DNA of 64,000 bases from Rhynchosporium graminicola (taxonomy: Eukaryota > Ascomycota > Leotiomycetes > Helotiales > Ploettnerulaceae). The notes below the pieces were generated by a model. That model did not search any database and had not been told where the DNA came from. It was given only the letters and a program-made list of their open reading frames with translations. The stretch lies in the NCBI GenBank assembly GCA_900074885.1, contig FJUW01000026.1, positions 496,001-560,000 of the forward strand, given 5' to 3'. A program made the position numbers and the translations under genes. This document shows, piece by piece, positions 33,757-46,200 of this stretch (position 1 is its first letter; every line of letters starts with the position of its first letter).

Positions 33757-35209
33757 TCATCCAGAGGAGCTCCTATTCTTCGCATTCTCCTGTGCCTCCT
33801 TCTCCACCTGTAACTGCTTCTCAGTCTCCTTCATCTCCCGCACCTTCGCCAGCACAATCTCTCTGAAGATAGCTCCCTTCGCAATCTTACTCAATGATCT
33901 CTTGCCCTCCGGTGCTGCAGCTGCTGGCTTACTGCTTGTACCTGCATCTGCGCCGCTCAAAGCTTGCCCTGCTGCTTTTTTTGCATCGGCTGGAACATCG
34001 GCTTGACCGGGCGCACCGTCTTCTTCGTCCTCTTGCATCTTGAGCATTTCGATGCGGTTGGCAAGCTTGACGATTTCGATACCACGGCGTAGACGGGCCT
34101 TGGCCATGTAGGCCTTGATCTCTGGCAACAAATTGTGATCGGTTGCGTTCTTTCCGCTTAGCCAAGAGTGACCAAGTGCTTGCTGTTGAACGGTTAGCGA
34201 GATCAGACTCTGATGGGAAATAGACGTACCTTGCTGGTAGATCTATCGTCTGCCTCTGGCTGTAGTAGATGTCCAATAAAGTCCTTAGCATCCTCACTGA
34301 CATCCTTCCAGTATCGCTCATGGAATATGACTCTAGCGCTGCTACATTCCTCGATGAGCTCCTGGAGGTTCTCACTTCGGAAAGGAGAATAGCCACAGAG
34401 CAGTGTGTAAGTAATAACACCAAGGGACCACATGTCTACTGGCTTGCCGTGACCTCTCTTCAACATGACTTCAGGAGCGGCATAACCGAAAGAGCCGGCC
34501 ATCGTCGTAAGCACTTCGTCCTTGGAATCAAGCATCTTGGCGATTCCAAAATCAGCGAGTACGAGATCAGATCCGGGCTTAGGTGTTAGGTAAAGTAGGT
34601 TTTCGGGTTTGAGATCTATTGCTGTCAGTAGTTGTAAACGTTGGAAAAGTTGGAAATGAGTCGTGCATACCTCTGTGAACGACATTATTGTCGTGTAAGT
34701 AATCGACAGCCTCAAGAACCTGTCGAATAGTCTGTGAGGCATCCTTTTCTGTGAATCTTCCCTGTTCGCAGATACGGTCGAATAATTCTCCTCCGGTCGC
34801 AAGTTGTGTGACAATATAATATTTGTCCTGAGGCTTGTAAGCTCCTATCAATCCAGCAGCATTTCCTCCGTATCTTACCCTCGACTCGAACCAATCCACG
34901 AACTTTACGATATGCGGGTGCCTCATCCGTTGCAACATCTCGAGTTCATCGTAGACCATCTGCTCGTTTCCCTTGACATTCTTCTTGAGGATAATCTTCA
35001 CAGCAACCTTGCCCATCGGCCCATCTGCCTCTCGGACGATACCATATGTTCCAGCACCGAGTGTTCGACCAAAACGATATTTCGCTCTACTGACTGGTTA
35101 CCGAGCTCTTGTGGCAGTAAGGATCGCGAACCTACTTCTTATCGTAACTTTCGGGCTGGCCGTGCAGCTTGTTGAGCATGTTGGAGACTTCAGCGGGACG
35201 GAAAGACAT
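33757..35209 (-). CDS. Calcium/calmodulin-dependent protein kinase (CaMKI type)
   Basis: Five exons on the minus strand: 35209-35136, 35086-34879, 34827-34671, 34615-34230 and 34182-33757, total 416 residues. The kinase domain runs from about residue 28 to 300: [65 protein letters not shown] and [10 protein letters not shown]. After it, [20 protein letters not shown] is a basic amphipathic helix in the place of the autoinhibitory, calmodulin-binding segment. The tail is Ala-rich, then charged. Intron 2 (34828-34878, 51 nt) has consensus ends and no stop in frame. Spliced, the reading [16 protein letters not shown] matches kinase structure; retained, it inserts 17 residues just before the hinge. 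Fungal CaMKs act in stress and calcium signalling. Confidence 0.93.
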
Positions 35210-36363
35210 AATTAGCCAGCGTTTTAGGAATATTGGAAGATAGTTCCAGGTAAGGAATACATCTAGCGCTCCCTGGCACAATCTGACTATCTGCTAATAC
35301 AGAGGATAATGGTTTCTGGGATTGCCGCGAAAGGCAGGAAGTCAAGTGCGGGGTGAAACTCACAACTCATCGTCGCTGCCAATTATGATGAATGCGCCGA
35401 ACTGCTTTGTGGTATCTTTCGCGCCTTCCGAGTGCTTGGAGCTGACTTCAAGGAAAAGCGTTATTGAAGTTCGAGTTTACGCGCAAGAAGGAAAGATCCC
35501 AAGGGCGTTCGTTTTGTCTATTGTTGACTTCCGAAGCTGAGATGATAATGAGGGGTCGTGAGTGACTTGACAGGAGTAGAAGTGTCAATAATAATGACAA
35601 AGTGATTATAATTGATTGTCTCGATATCCAAGTGAAGTGAAGAGCCGCAAGAGAAATATTGAATCACGATAAGTCCTAATAAAGTATATGCATGTGCGCG
35701 TTTCTGTGTGGTGTAGTGTGGTGTGGTGTGGTGTGGTGTGGTGCGGTATGGTCTGCCTTGCGCTCACAAGTCCCTCAGCCGCAGGGTACCTACCTCGTCA
35801 GTCTGACCCACTGGAGATGAGGGGCAGTGGCTGAGGGTCTTGTAACGTACGGTACCTAGGGAAGCCTTCTATTCAATACCTCGTTACATTGATAGAACGT
35901 AGAATGTACATATCAAGTCATAGTTGTATCATTGAGGCTATTCAGAGATACACCTGGCAAAGGAAATCAAGTAGCTATTTAGCTATGAGTTTGTTATAAC
36001 ATCATGAGTCTTGTCTTAACTTCGTAATGCATATAGTACACTGTAGGGTCGGTGGGATTGACATTGACTGCCGCCTATCGATAGGCTCCTTCCTCCTCTC
36101 GCCTCGCCCTAAATATTCTCCGCAGCCTGGCCCTGACTTCTCGTCCTCGCATGTCAAGCTCGGTAGCTTTTGTGTCAAACAGTCGAATCACCAAACTTGA
36201 TAACACTTACGACGACCTTGCTTCTCCAGGGTCACTTGGAATCTGCGCGACACCCGATCGAAACAAAGAAGCAGGAACTCTGTCTATTCCGCTAAGAATC
36301 AACACACCATCGAAGCACCCGCAACAACACTACGGAGTACACCTGAGCTAAGGACGAGTAACA
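35210..36363. promoter_or_regulatory. Divergent spacer of CaMK and UBE2W
   Basis: 1.15 kb between two divergent start codons. It contains a GTGTG-type microsatellite near 35708-35752 and several GGTACC/TACCTA motifs (for example near 35785 and 35851). No gene is supported. Both promoters must lie here. Confidence 0.5.
35708..35752. repeat. GTGTG 5-bp tandem repeat
   Basis: About eight to nine copies of a G/T-only 5-bp unit with a few variants, directly visible in the CaMK/UBE2W spacer. Confidence 0.88.
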
Positions 36364-37091
36364 ATGAGCTTCGCAACCAAACGTCTCTCGAAAGAGCTAT
36401 CAAAAGTACGTCCTTTGCTGTTCAATTAGCACATTTGTACAACATAAACAAAAACTGACTATTCTGATCAGATTCATGGTGCCCTTCCACCTGGCATCGA
36501 GCTCGTAGCAGCAGATGGCTTCCAAGAATGGCAACTTGATATCAAAGTCCTTGACGCAAACCCACTCTACATGAACAAAGTCTTCCGCTTGAAATTCAAG
36601 TTCAGCCCTCAATATCCAATTGGTATGCCTTACTTTAAGTCTTCGCGCAAGAGTTGTTTGTGGCTTGAGCAAGCAAATACTGTGTAGACAATTCCGCTGC
36701 CTGACACATACCCCGCCCAATCCCCCTCTATTTTGCCTTCAAAAACATCCATACCCATTGCTACTCTTTGATTTGATTAAGCACTCCATCATCAATCTCT
36801 AACTAATATTTTCCATCAACAGAACCCCCCGAAGTAACTTTCACCCAACAACCGGACCGTCCCATCCCCATGCACCCCCACGTCTACTCTAACGGTATTA
36901 TCTGCCTCGATCTCCTCGGACAGCAAGGTTGGAGCCCGGTGCAAAACGTAGAGAGCATATGCATGTCTTTGCAGAGCATGTTGACTGGAAATTCAAAAAA
37001 TGAGAGACCTGAGGGAGATCAGTCGTTTGTGGCTAACAACAGGAGGAGGCCGAGGGATATCGATTTTTATTATCATGATAGTGATGTTTAG
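36364..37091 (+). CDS. Ubiquitin-conjugating enzyme E2, UBE2W type
   Basis: Exons 36364-36405, 36472-36622 and 36823-37091 give 153 residues, the size of a bare UBC domain. The order is MSFATKRLSKELSK, LPPGIELVAADGFQEW, NKVFRLKFKFSPQYPIEPPEVTF, then HPHVYSNGIICLDLL with the active-site Cys near residue 92, and WSPVQNVESICMSLQSML. The C terminus RRPRDIDFYYHDSDV resembles the unusual flexible tail of UBE2W (WWYHDD type), and the normal E2 HPN motif is HPH. UBE2W mono-ubiquitinates the free alpha-amino group of disordered N termini, so this protein may do the same; that is inference from family. The second intron is 200 nt. Confidence 0.88.
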
Positions 37092-37893
37092 GCTGGACGT
37101 GGCAGGTGCTTGATCTGGGAGGGTGGTTGATGGAAGGGAAGAGGGAATACGGAGATTCGGTGTTTGAGGGAGGGGCTTGGATTGGCATGCGAATGGATCG
37201 CGGACGATGATAGTTGTACGTTTTTTCAGAGGCTTTAGCTGGAAAGTGGCATGGCATGGGAAGGCGTTGAGACTATATGAGGGACCACGAGAAGAAGGAC
37301 ACCGAACCGTGGACTTTTTTCCACAGCACATCGGTGGAACCAGGCATGCTTTTGAACTTGGTTGCGGTAAGGACGTTTTCTGGTTGCCTCAAAGAACTGG
37401 CATTATAGCAGGGCGTTTGGCTTACTCTTTTCCGCCCTTTCTTTCACGATAATATTGATGCTTTGGTTTATGAGTCAATAAGAAAGTTAATCAAAAAAGA
37501 ACTCTGATTATTCGCAGTACTTGACACTAGTTTATCATTCTAAATGGTCTGTTTTTCAGATGCACCTGATTGATTAGTTTATGGGGGTCGGTTCGATGCC
37601 TATTGAAACAGATGTCATGTAACCCTGAAAGGAGAATCGGACATGGAGGATCCTGAATAGAAAGAATCAACTTCTCGTGTCTATTGTGTTTCATTCATCT
37701 GCAGCTTTTCACCTGGTATCTCTGCCATATTGCCTCTCTAACGTATCCACCGTTTTCTAGCTACCCGTCAAGCTTTGTACCTCGGCTCCGCTATATGTCT
37801 GCTTTCGACGCTCTCAAATGCTCATCGATGTACTTGTACATGTCTAGTTCATGCAATCCTTTTCATCTCATCTTCTTGTTTCTTCTTGATTGA
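37092..37893. other. Convergent 3' flanks
   Basis: About 800 bp between the E2 gene and the 3' end of the minus-strand HisRS gene. No credible open frame and no repeats are seen. Confidence 0.5.
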
Positions 37894-39917
37894 CTACGAC
37901 GCTGGAACAGCACCAATAGATTCCAGCGACTCCGGACTTGCGTCTGCGGCTTTCTTTGACTCTGACACCGTTGCATCGTCAGCGGCTGGTGCTGTCGAAG
38001 TATCCAGACTTGGCTCTGCTGGTGCTTCCTCGGTTCTGGCGACTGGTGCAGCGCTCTCAACAGACGCAATCTTCTCAGCCTCGCCTTTAATGCCATCAAC
38101 CACTCTCAATCCCTCCGCCTCTTGAAACAGACCGTCAAGATCGGCCTTCCGTCTTAATCGTGATTTTACTTCCGCAGCGACGTCGACAAGATTGACCATT
38201 ATACCCTCTTTCTCGGGGTGACCTTCGCGGAGGCCCATTTCTTTAATTTTGACTTTGCCTTGGGCCACTTCGTCTTCGCCGATGACGATTGTGAAGGGGA
38301 CGCCGTTGACTTCGGCGGCTTTGAACTGGTTGGGGAGTTTGGGCTTGACTTTATATAGAAACTCGGCCTATTTGCTCGTTAGCACAGCACACGTTTTATT
38401 TACTTGTCGGCACAATAAAACGTACCTTAATCCCAGCTTCCCATAATCTGGAGCAGATATTCATTCTCTCTTTCAGAAGCCCGGTGAAACCTTTCCCTCC
38501 GAAAGCCATGACGAAAACGTCGACCTCATTATTTCGTACTTGTACAGCGTTCTTCTCTGCAGCCATCCGAGCTTTTGTTATTGAGAATATTCTGTCGACG
38601 CCAAATGAAATGCCCACGCAAGGGATCTGGTTCTTGCCCGAGAACATGCCCACGAGCTTGTCATAACGTCCACCAGCTGCCACACTACCAACACCCACGC
38701 TGGGATCTGCAGAGCGATCTTCATCCGCTTCTGCTCCTACTTTCGAAGGCTTCTTTGACGATTTGGGCGGTGCTGCAGCAGTGGTAGGGCTTGTCGCGAC
38801 AGGTACCGAGCCAGATGATCCTTCTGTGATAACTTCGTAGATAAGACCAGTATAATAGTCAAGTCCCCGAGCTAAGCTCAAATCGAACGAAACGTTATCT
38901 AGAGCTCTGAATGCCTCCAGATACTCAAACAGCAACTCCATGTCAGCGATTCCAGCTTTCATAGACTCATTTGCCGCAAGTCTCTCGTCCGCCTTGAGCT
39001 TGTCCAAGAGATCCTTCTGACCCTTCAAAACCACATATTCACCAATCCTGTCTGCGATTTCTGGCTCCAAGCCTTTCTCCTTGGTCATTTCTTTCCGTAC
39101 TTCAGCCCATGGCAGCTTGTCCAATTTATCGACCGCAGATGATATAGTGCGGATTTTGTCACTTGGTACTCCGCATACTTCGAAAATACCGTCCAAAATT
39201 TTGCGGTGATTCAGTTTGATCGTATATGACCCTTTCCATCCCAACCCCTCGAAAACTTCGGTAGTGATCCTGATGACCTCTGCGTCTGGCAACATTGGAT
39301 CATAAGTACCCGCAATATCGAAATCGCATTGGTAGAACTCCCTCATTCTTCCTTTCGTCATGGCTGGTTGATCCCGTCTGTAGACTTTAGCGATATGGTA
39401 TCTCTTGATATTTTGGACGTCTCGATTCATGGCCAGCCATCTCGCGAATGGAACGGTCAAGTCGTATCTTAGAGAACATATCTCTCCACCCTGGTCCGCG
39501 AGGTCATAGATGAGTTTGCTGTCTTCGCCATATTTGCCAGAGAGAATCTCTTTTAGTTCAAAGACCGGAGTGTCAATTGTGACTGCTCCGTGGCGTTTGA
39601 AAACCTCGGTGATCGTGGAGAAGATCTTGTCTCGAATTACCATGTCCTTGCCCTCCCCTAGCGATTGTAAGTGCTGGCCCAGAGTTCACGTGGTTTGAGG
39701 TACACTTACAATCTTTAGTCCCCTTGGCCGTCTTCAATTCAAATTTCTGGCCCTTGGGTGCCATATCGTCTTCTTCCGTCCTGCGCCTTGTAGTTGTGGA
39801 GAAGTTGCAGGTTTTTTGAATTATAGCACGCGCTATAAATAGTGTAGAAGGTGGTGAGCGCTGTTTAGCTTTTGTTGATCTTGCAGATCGTAGAAGTTGT
39901 CGCTGGAAAGTCTTCAT
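37894..39917 (-). CDS. HTS1: Histidyl-tRNA synthetase, predicted mitochondrial and cytosolic forms
   Basis: Class II synthetase that charges tRNA-His. Exons 39917-39710, 39657-38426 and 38367-37894 on the minus strand give 637 residues from the first ATG. Residues 1-51 are rich in Arg, Ser and Thr with almost no acids until EEDD, a mitochondrial presequence. A second in-frame ATG at 39764 starts [19 protein letters not shown], the usual cytosolic start. The first AUG has T at -3 and the second has G at -3 and +4, fitting leaky scanning. Catalytic motifs: [40 protein letters not shown] (motif 2), [15 protein letters not shown] (HisA) and [10 protein letters not shown] (motif 3). After the anticodon-binding domain there is an extra acidic Ala/Ser-rich tail of about 80 residues. 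Confidence 0.95.
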
Positions 39918-40216
39918 TCACTCGTAGGGAAAAGATTAAGTCCAGGAAGGCTGTGGAGGGGTAATATTGAGATTTTGAGTCATTGGTGGGTGTTGATATG
40001 GACGAGGCGAGGCTGAAGAATGGATCCTGGAATTTTTGGCGCTTCCAATCCGATCCGGCGGCCATTTCAAGGTTTGGTTCGCTTGAGGTGAGTGACCTGG
40101 ACCTCGCGTCAGGACCCGCATCTAATCGGAGCTTCTCTGCCCGCATCTACGCTTCCCGCCTGCTCCTCTTTACTCATCACCCATCACTCATCGTCGCCCT
40201 CATGTAGAAGCTCAAG
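39918..40216. promoter_or_regulatory. Shared spacer of HTS1 and VPS33
   Basis: 299 bp between divergent start codons. An ATTGG (CCAAT box on the minus strand) lies at 39982-39986. A pyrimidine-rich run (CTGCTCCTCTTTACTC) near 40160-40175 precedes the VPS33 ATG. It must contain both promoters. Confidence 0.5.
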
Positions 40217-42556
40217 ATGGCTCCTCATGCCGGCTTCGATACTGAACAAATTAAAGAGAAGGCCCGAAAGGACCTGCTTTACTTGCTCGAGGGTGTAAGT
40301 AAGGACTCCCTCCCACCGTCTTCGATCACGACAAGGCAGGAAGGGCATCCAAACTGACCCGCTCTCTTGCAGGTGCGAGGAAAGAAGAATCTGGTACTTG
40401 AGAAATCTCTGGCTGGTCCAATTGGCATTTTCGTCAAATTCTCGACACTTCAGGACTACGGAGTCGATAAAGTCTTCTTCCTGGAAAATGGCAATGCGGA
40501 TGTGAGCCAGCGAAATGTGGTCTTCATTGCTCGGGGCGAAAGTGCAAAGCACGCACAATCCATAGCCGGTACGTTTTACTCGACATCAATCCTCCCACAC
40601 CCGTCTCCCCTCCTTCATGGGCTCTAAAAGTAGACTTCGTAGACGACTGCTTCCACTCTACCTAGTCAGTCTTGAGCCCTACATTGGTTAACTCAAGCAT
40701 GATAAGACATTCAATTTTGTGACATTTTCAATATTCTATATGCATCTGTACACTGCCATCTTGTGCTGACAATTCTGCAGATCACATCAAGCGCATGCGA
40801 CGAGAAAGCCAGACGGGACATGAATTTTCAATATTCTGGGTTCCGCGAAGAACTCTTGTGTCCGAAAAGATACTCGAGGAAGCCGGTGTTCTGGGCGATA
40901 CGAGCATTGCAGAATTTCCACTCTATTTCCTGCCCCTCGAAAAGGACCTCTTATCACTTGAGCTTGACGATTCGTTTTCGGACCTATATCTGAGGAGAGA
41001 TCCCACTCCAACATACCTGCTGGCACGTGCCTTGATGCTTATACAGCAAAAACATGGACTTTTTCCTCGTATCACTGGTCAGGGCGATAACGCGAAGAAG
41101 CTTGCTGATCTTCTCGCGCGAATGCGACAAGAACTAGTCGCAGGTGAAGACACAAATGAGAGCAGCCGCCTAGGGCTCACTCCAAGTGCAACAATTGAAA
41201 GCCTCATTGTGATTGACCGGGAAGTGGATTACGCCACGCCTCTTTTGACTCAATTGACATATGAGGGATTGATTGATGAGGTCGTAGGGATCCAAAATAA
41301 CCAAGCCGATATAGATTCATCCATCGTTGGTGCTGCTCCGCAGCCTGCACCTGGATCTTCGAAAACAGTCGGTGGAGCTGTGCAACCAAAGAAGCGAAAA
41401 GTCGTGTTAGATTCTTCGGATAAACTTTACGAACAGCTGAGGGATACAAACTTTGCGATTGTTGGAAGTCTATTGAACAAAGTTGCCAGACGCCTCAAGA
41501 CTGATTACGATGGTAGACATGGTACGAAGACGACGGCAGAGTTGAGAGATTTTGTGAACAAATTGCCAGGTTATCAGGCTGAGCAGCAAAGTCTAAAGAT
41601 TCACACAGGGCTTGCCGAAGAAATCATGAAGCATACGCGGACGGATCAATTCAGCCGCTTGCTCGAGGTGCAACAGAACTTGGCAGCTGGTGCGGATCCA
41701 TCTTCGCAGCATGATTCTATAGAGGAAATGATTGCGCGAGATGCTCCTCTCTCAGATGTTTTGCGTATTTTGTGTCTAGAATCTTGCCTTTCAGGTGGCA
41801 TCAAACCTCGTGAGTTGGAAGCATTCAAACGGATGATCCTTCAAGCCTATGGCTACCAGCATATTCTCACCCTCGATGCTCTGGAAAAGCTGCAGTTACT
41901 ACTGTCTCGAAGCTCGCCAATGGCTCTAATGATTCCAATGACTGGAGGGCCTGCGAATACTGGAACAAAAACGAACTATACGTACTTGCGCAAAGCTCTT
42001 CGGCTCATCGTGGATGAAGTCAACGAACATGATCCGAACGATATCGCATACGTCTACAGCGGATATGCGCCACTTTCAGTGCGCCTGGTCCAGTGTACAC
42101 TGCAGAAGTCATATCTCGCTTCTATTACTCGAGGCGGCAGTGCGAATGTTCCAGCCGGTGTTGCTACAGGCGGAGCTTCCCAAGGCTGGCGAGGTTTTGA
42201 CGATGCAGTGAAGCACGTAAGAGGACAAACCTTTGATCAAGCACAAAAAGGAGAAGATAAAGCTGTGAAGGCGCGCTCCCTACTCTCGGGTAGTGGCGAA
42301 AAGAAGACTGTGTTCGTTGTATTCTTGGGTGGGATAACCTTCACCGAGATTGCTGCGCTCAGATTTGTCGCGAAGAAAGAAGAAGGTATGCAATTTCCGT
42401 TGCTCCTAATTTTTGCTGAAGCGCCATGCTGACCTCATCTTTGCAGCACGGAAACAAATAATCATCTGCACAACTTCTATCATAAGCGGAAATAGGATCA
42501 TGGAAACAGCTATTGAAAAGGCATCGCTAGGAAAGAATGTTGTGCTAGACTCATGA
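40217..42556 (+). CDS. VPS33: Vacuolar sorting protein VPS33 (Sec1/Munc18 family)
   Basis: SM protein of the HOPS and CORVET tethering complexes; it templates SNARE assembly for endosome and vacuole fusion. Exons 40217-40294, 40373-40568, 40781-42385 and 42447-42556 give 662 residues. It starts MAPHAGFDTEQIKEKARKDL, followed by SLAGPIGIFVKFSTLQDYGVDK, PTPTYLLARALMLIQQKHGLFP and the SM signature SLIVIDREVDYATPLLTQLTYEGLIDE (read as two adjoining motifs). The end, FVVFLGGITFTEIAALRF joined to IIICTTSIISGNRIMETAIEK, is the conserved Sec1 C terminus. The second intron is 212 nt, long for this window. It is divergent from HTS1. Confidence 0.95.
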
Positions 42557-43227
42557 AGTCCTTCAGGCAGATCATGGATGGCCATAACAATCAATTAATA
42601 TTAATGTAATCATGATGACTATGCTTGATGAAAAACTAAATGATGTTCAAATTGTGAATTGATAACCTCTACCTCTACTTGAACCTTCGTTCGAAATGCA
42701 CTAGGGGAAGCAGAGATATTGTCGATTAAGTCCCCACGTGATTCTCCGCTTTGGCGCTCGCGAGGTTGTCCCTCGTCTGGGCTGAAGATCTCAAAGGACA
42801 AAATCACCTTCGAAGCCCCCAACCGCCTGGCGAACTACCCCAAGTCTTGTAGCGACGTCTCTCTACTTCACGAACGAAGACGTTACGGCGACCTTAAGAC
42901 ACCGTAGACTGCATAACATATCGTTGGGTGGAACATATGAACGGGGCCCATATCGAATGCGACAGGTGAGACCAGTTCCACGTGTTGATACATATATCGA
43001 TGATAAGTCTATTGAGAGAAAGCAAATGGCGCTAATACACGTTATTAGGTCTGTGACAATCGATCCGTAGATAGTTTCGATGATATCCGAGTGAAGAATC
43101 TGTGGAGGAAGTGATATCAAGTGGCAAGGGGCTTTCGAGTAGCTGACTAGGCCGAGCCCTTACCCACTACCTACCTTTCACATATGGCCATATTTGCAAC
43201 AAAGTCATACGGCTCAAGAACTTAGAG
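42557..43227. other. VPS33 3' flank and LSD1-like promoter
   Basis: 670 bp between tandem genes. It contains no supportable open frame. CACTACCTACCTTTCAC near 43165-43182 is typical of fungal promoters, and the next ATG follows at 43228. Confidence 0.45.
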
Positions 43228-46200
43228 ATGGCAACAACAATGGATACTCACATGGCTCAACATGATGATCTTCATTTGATGGGTTTACAAGAGTTGGACT
43301 CTCATCTCTCGATATTCGAATCATCGAACATGGAAATGGAGTCTTCTGCTGGCACCCCAGAATCGACTTCAAATTATGGTGACACAATCAACGTATCCGA
43401 TCAGCTAAATTCCATTATTGTAAAATCCACAGACGAAGTCTACTTACCAAGTGCCCAATATGGATCCCGTGCTAGGCCAACGGATCCGAAGCTTAATGCC
43501 CTTCAGTACGTATTCGCGCTTTCCTTCCCAGTATTGAGTCTCGGTCCTCGACAAAGTTGTTTTGGTCTCACTACAACTCAGCTCTAACACTTTCAATCTA
43601 GAGCTGAGCACTCGATCAAGTCCACTTCGGACGGAAGTCTGCATCTTAGACCTGAGAGTGCCAGAGATTCAATGGTATCATCAATGAATACAGATATTGA
43701 CGACGGCTCATCAGCCCTTTCTTCGATATCAAGTAAAGCAACTTCGCCAACGGGATTCGATGCACACTCGAAGGAGACACACAAATCGGCTTCACAATTG
43801 GCGAAGCGTCGCGAAAAGTTCGATATCCGCCCTAAAGTCTCGATTCCTACTGACCTAACGCCGAGCGAATATGCGAGACAATGTATCGCAGCTGCGGAGT
43901 CATCACGCCTGAATCCGTACAGTCTGCATATCGAGGAGCATGCTATGCTGCGCAAACATATCAGTCATCAACAAGTCACAACATATCTCAATATCAGGAA
44001 TGGTATTCTGAGACTGTGGACGAGGAATCCTATGATCGGGGTGATGAGAGATGAAGCTGTGGGATGTGCAAAAGACGTCCGTTGGTTTGATGCAGCCAGT
44101 GTTTGCTACGAGTGGCTGGTACGACGAGGCTATATCAATTATGGTTGCTTGGAGCACATCGAAGCCAAGCGAGTTAACAAGAAGCCACGAGCTCCTAAGC
44201 GGACCCGAAGAACAATTGCTGTTCTTGGAGCTGGTATGTCTGGCCTAGGCTGCGCAAGACAGCTAGAGGGTCTCTTCTCCCAGTTTGAAGAGCGCTTCAT
44301 AGCAATGGGTGAGGATCCGCCTCGAGTTATCGTATTGGAAGGCAGAGACAGAATCGGCGGACGCGTATATTCCAAGGCTATGAAATCGAAACCAAAATAC
44401 CCAACTCTCAGCTATGGTAGTCGACATACCGCGGAAATGGGAGGCATGATCATCACTGGCTTCGATCGCGGAAATCCCTTGAACATCATTGTTCGAGGCC
44501 AATTAGCATTACCTTATCACGCTCTGAAACCAGATACCACAATATACGACGCCATTGGAAGACCCGTTGACATCAACCGAGATCAATTTGCCGAGAAATT
44601 GTTCAATTACATTCTAGACCGTGTTAGCGAGTACAAATTCAAGCTCCCTACACACCCAGTCATTGATGGAGACAAAGACTTACTGGATGCTGGCCGAGAC
44701 AATAGCTCGGAAGGGTCCAAGACCATCAGCGAAGTTGAAGACTCATCGAACTCATCAACGAGTTCAAGCAAAAATACATCCCGCGCTCCTTCCGAGCAAA
44801 TGGTTCCTGTATCTTCGGACAGACTCACAGGCAGAGCACATTTGGAACCAGGCATTCCTGCTGTACATACGGCCGCTTTCAAAGCCCAAGAGATAGGTTG
44901 GCAACTGCGAGACGGTGTTGGGATTGAGCAAGATTTAGATCTCGAGAATGTTGTCAATTCGAAATACGCAACCTTGGGCCTGGTCTTCGACGAAGCAATT
45001 CGACAATATACGAGGATAATCGAATTTGCCCCGCTTGACCTTCAGTTGATCAATTGGCATGTTGCCAACCTCGAGTACAGTAATGCCGTAACTTGCAATA
45101 AGTTGAGTCTAGGAGGATGGGATCTCGATACCGGGAATGAGTGGGAAGGAAAACACACTATGGTCACCGGCGGTTACCAGCAGGTTCCGCGGGGTTTGCT
45201 CAACTGTCCAGAGCCACTGACAGTTCGGAAAGGGAGGAAAGTCAGGCGCGTCTCGTATAAACCTGACACAAACGACTCCCCGTCTCTGATCGAATGCGAA
45301 GATGGTGAAGAGATTGAAGCGGATTATATTGTCTCGAGCATACCATTGGGTGTTTTGAAACAACAGAACATCCAGTTCGAGCCAGCCCTTCCCGACTGGA
45401 AAATGGGCCCTATTCAGAGAATTGGGTACGGGGTCCTCAACAAAGTCGTGTTGGTCTACGAAAAGGCATTCTGGGATGAGTCCAGAGATATATTCGGAAC
45501 GCTTCGAAATCCAGCAAATCGCTTTTCCCTCGAGCAATCCGAATATTTCACACAACGAGGCCGGTTTTTCCAATGGTTTAATGTTACCAACACGACTGGA
45601 CTCCCGACCCTGCTTGCTCTTATGGCGGGTGACGCCGCATTTTCGACTGAGAGCACGCCGAATGATTTTCTCATTGCTGAGGCTACCAAAGTCTTGCGAT
45701 GTGTCTTTGGCGCTAGTGTGCCTTTGCCTGTTGAAGCAATAGTCACAAGATGGGGCCATGACCAGTTTTCGTATGGAAGCTACTCCTACACGGGTCCCAA
45801 TTTTAGGCCAGATGACTACGATGTTATGGCCAAGCCCATTGGCAATCTTTTCTTCGCTGGTGAGCACACTTGTGGTACACACCCAGCAACCGTCCACGGT
45901 GCGTACATTTCTGGTTTAAGAGCGGCCTCGGAAGTCCTGGAATCCATGATAGGCCCAATAGACATACCAGAACCCCTGGTCCTGCCTAACTCTTCATCCA
46001 TGAAACGAAAGTCGGATTCCATTCGAAGCCCAAAAGATCCAAAGCAAGCGCGCCTCGAAAAATACGAGGCTGAGGTCTGGGATGCTATCTACGTTAAACT
46101 TGGTGACCGCCCTTGGAAACCTGCAAATAATTATGCGAATCCCTACCGCATGTATAGTAAAGACAAATGGGAAGAGGCAAAGAAGAAATGTGAGACAGGT

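Noticed and set aside
38396..38460. HisRS ending at the first frame stop near 38396
   Set aside because: That frame ends inside an intron; the GTACGT donor and the following exon restore the anticodon-binding domain.
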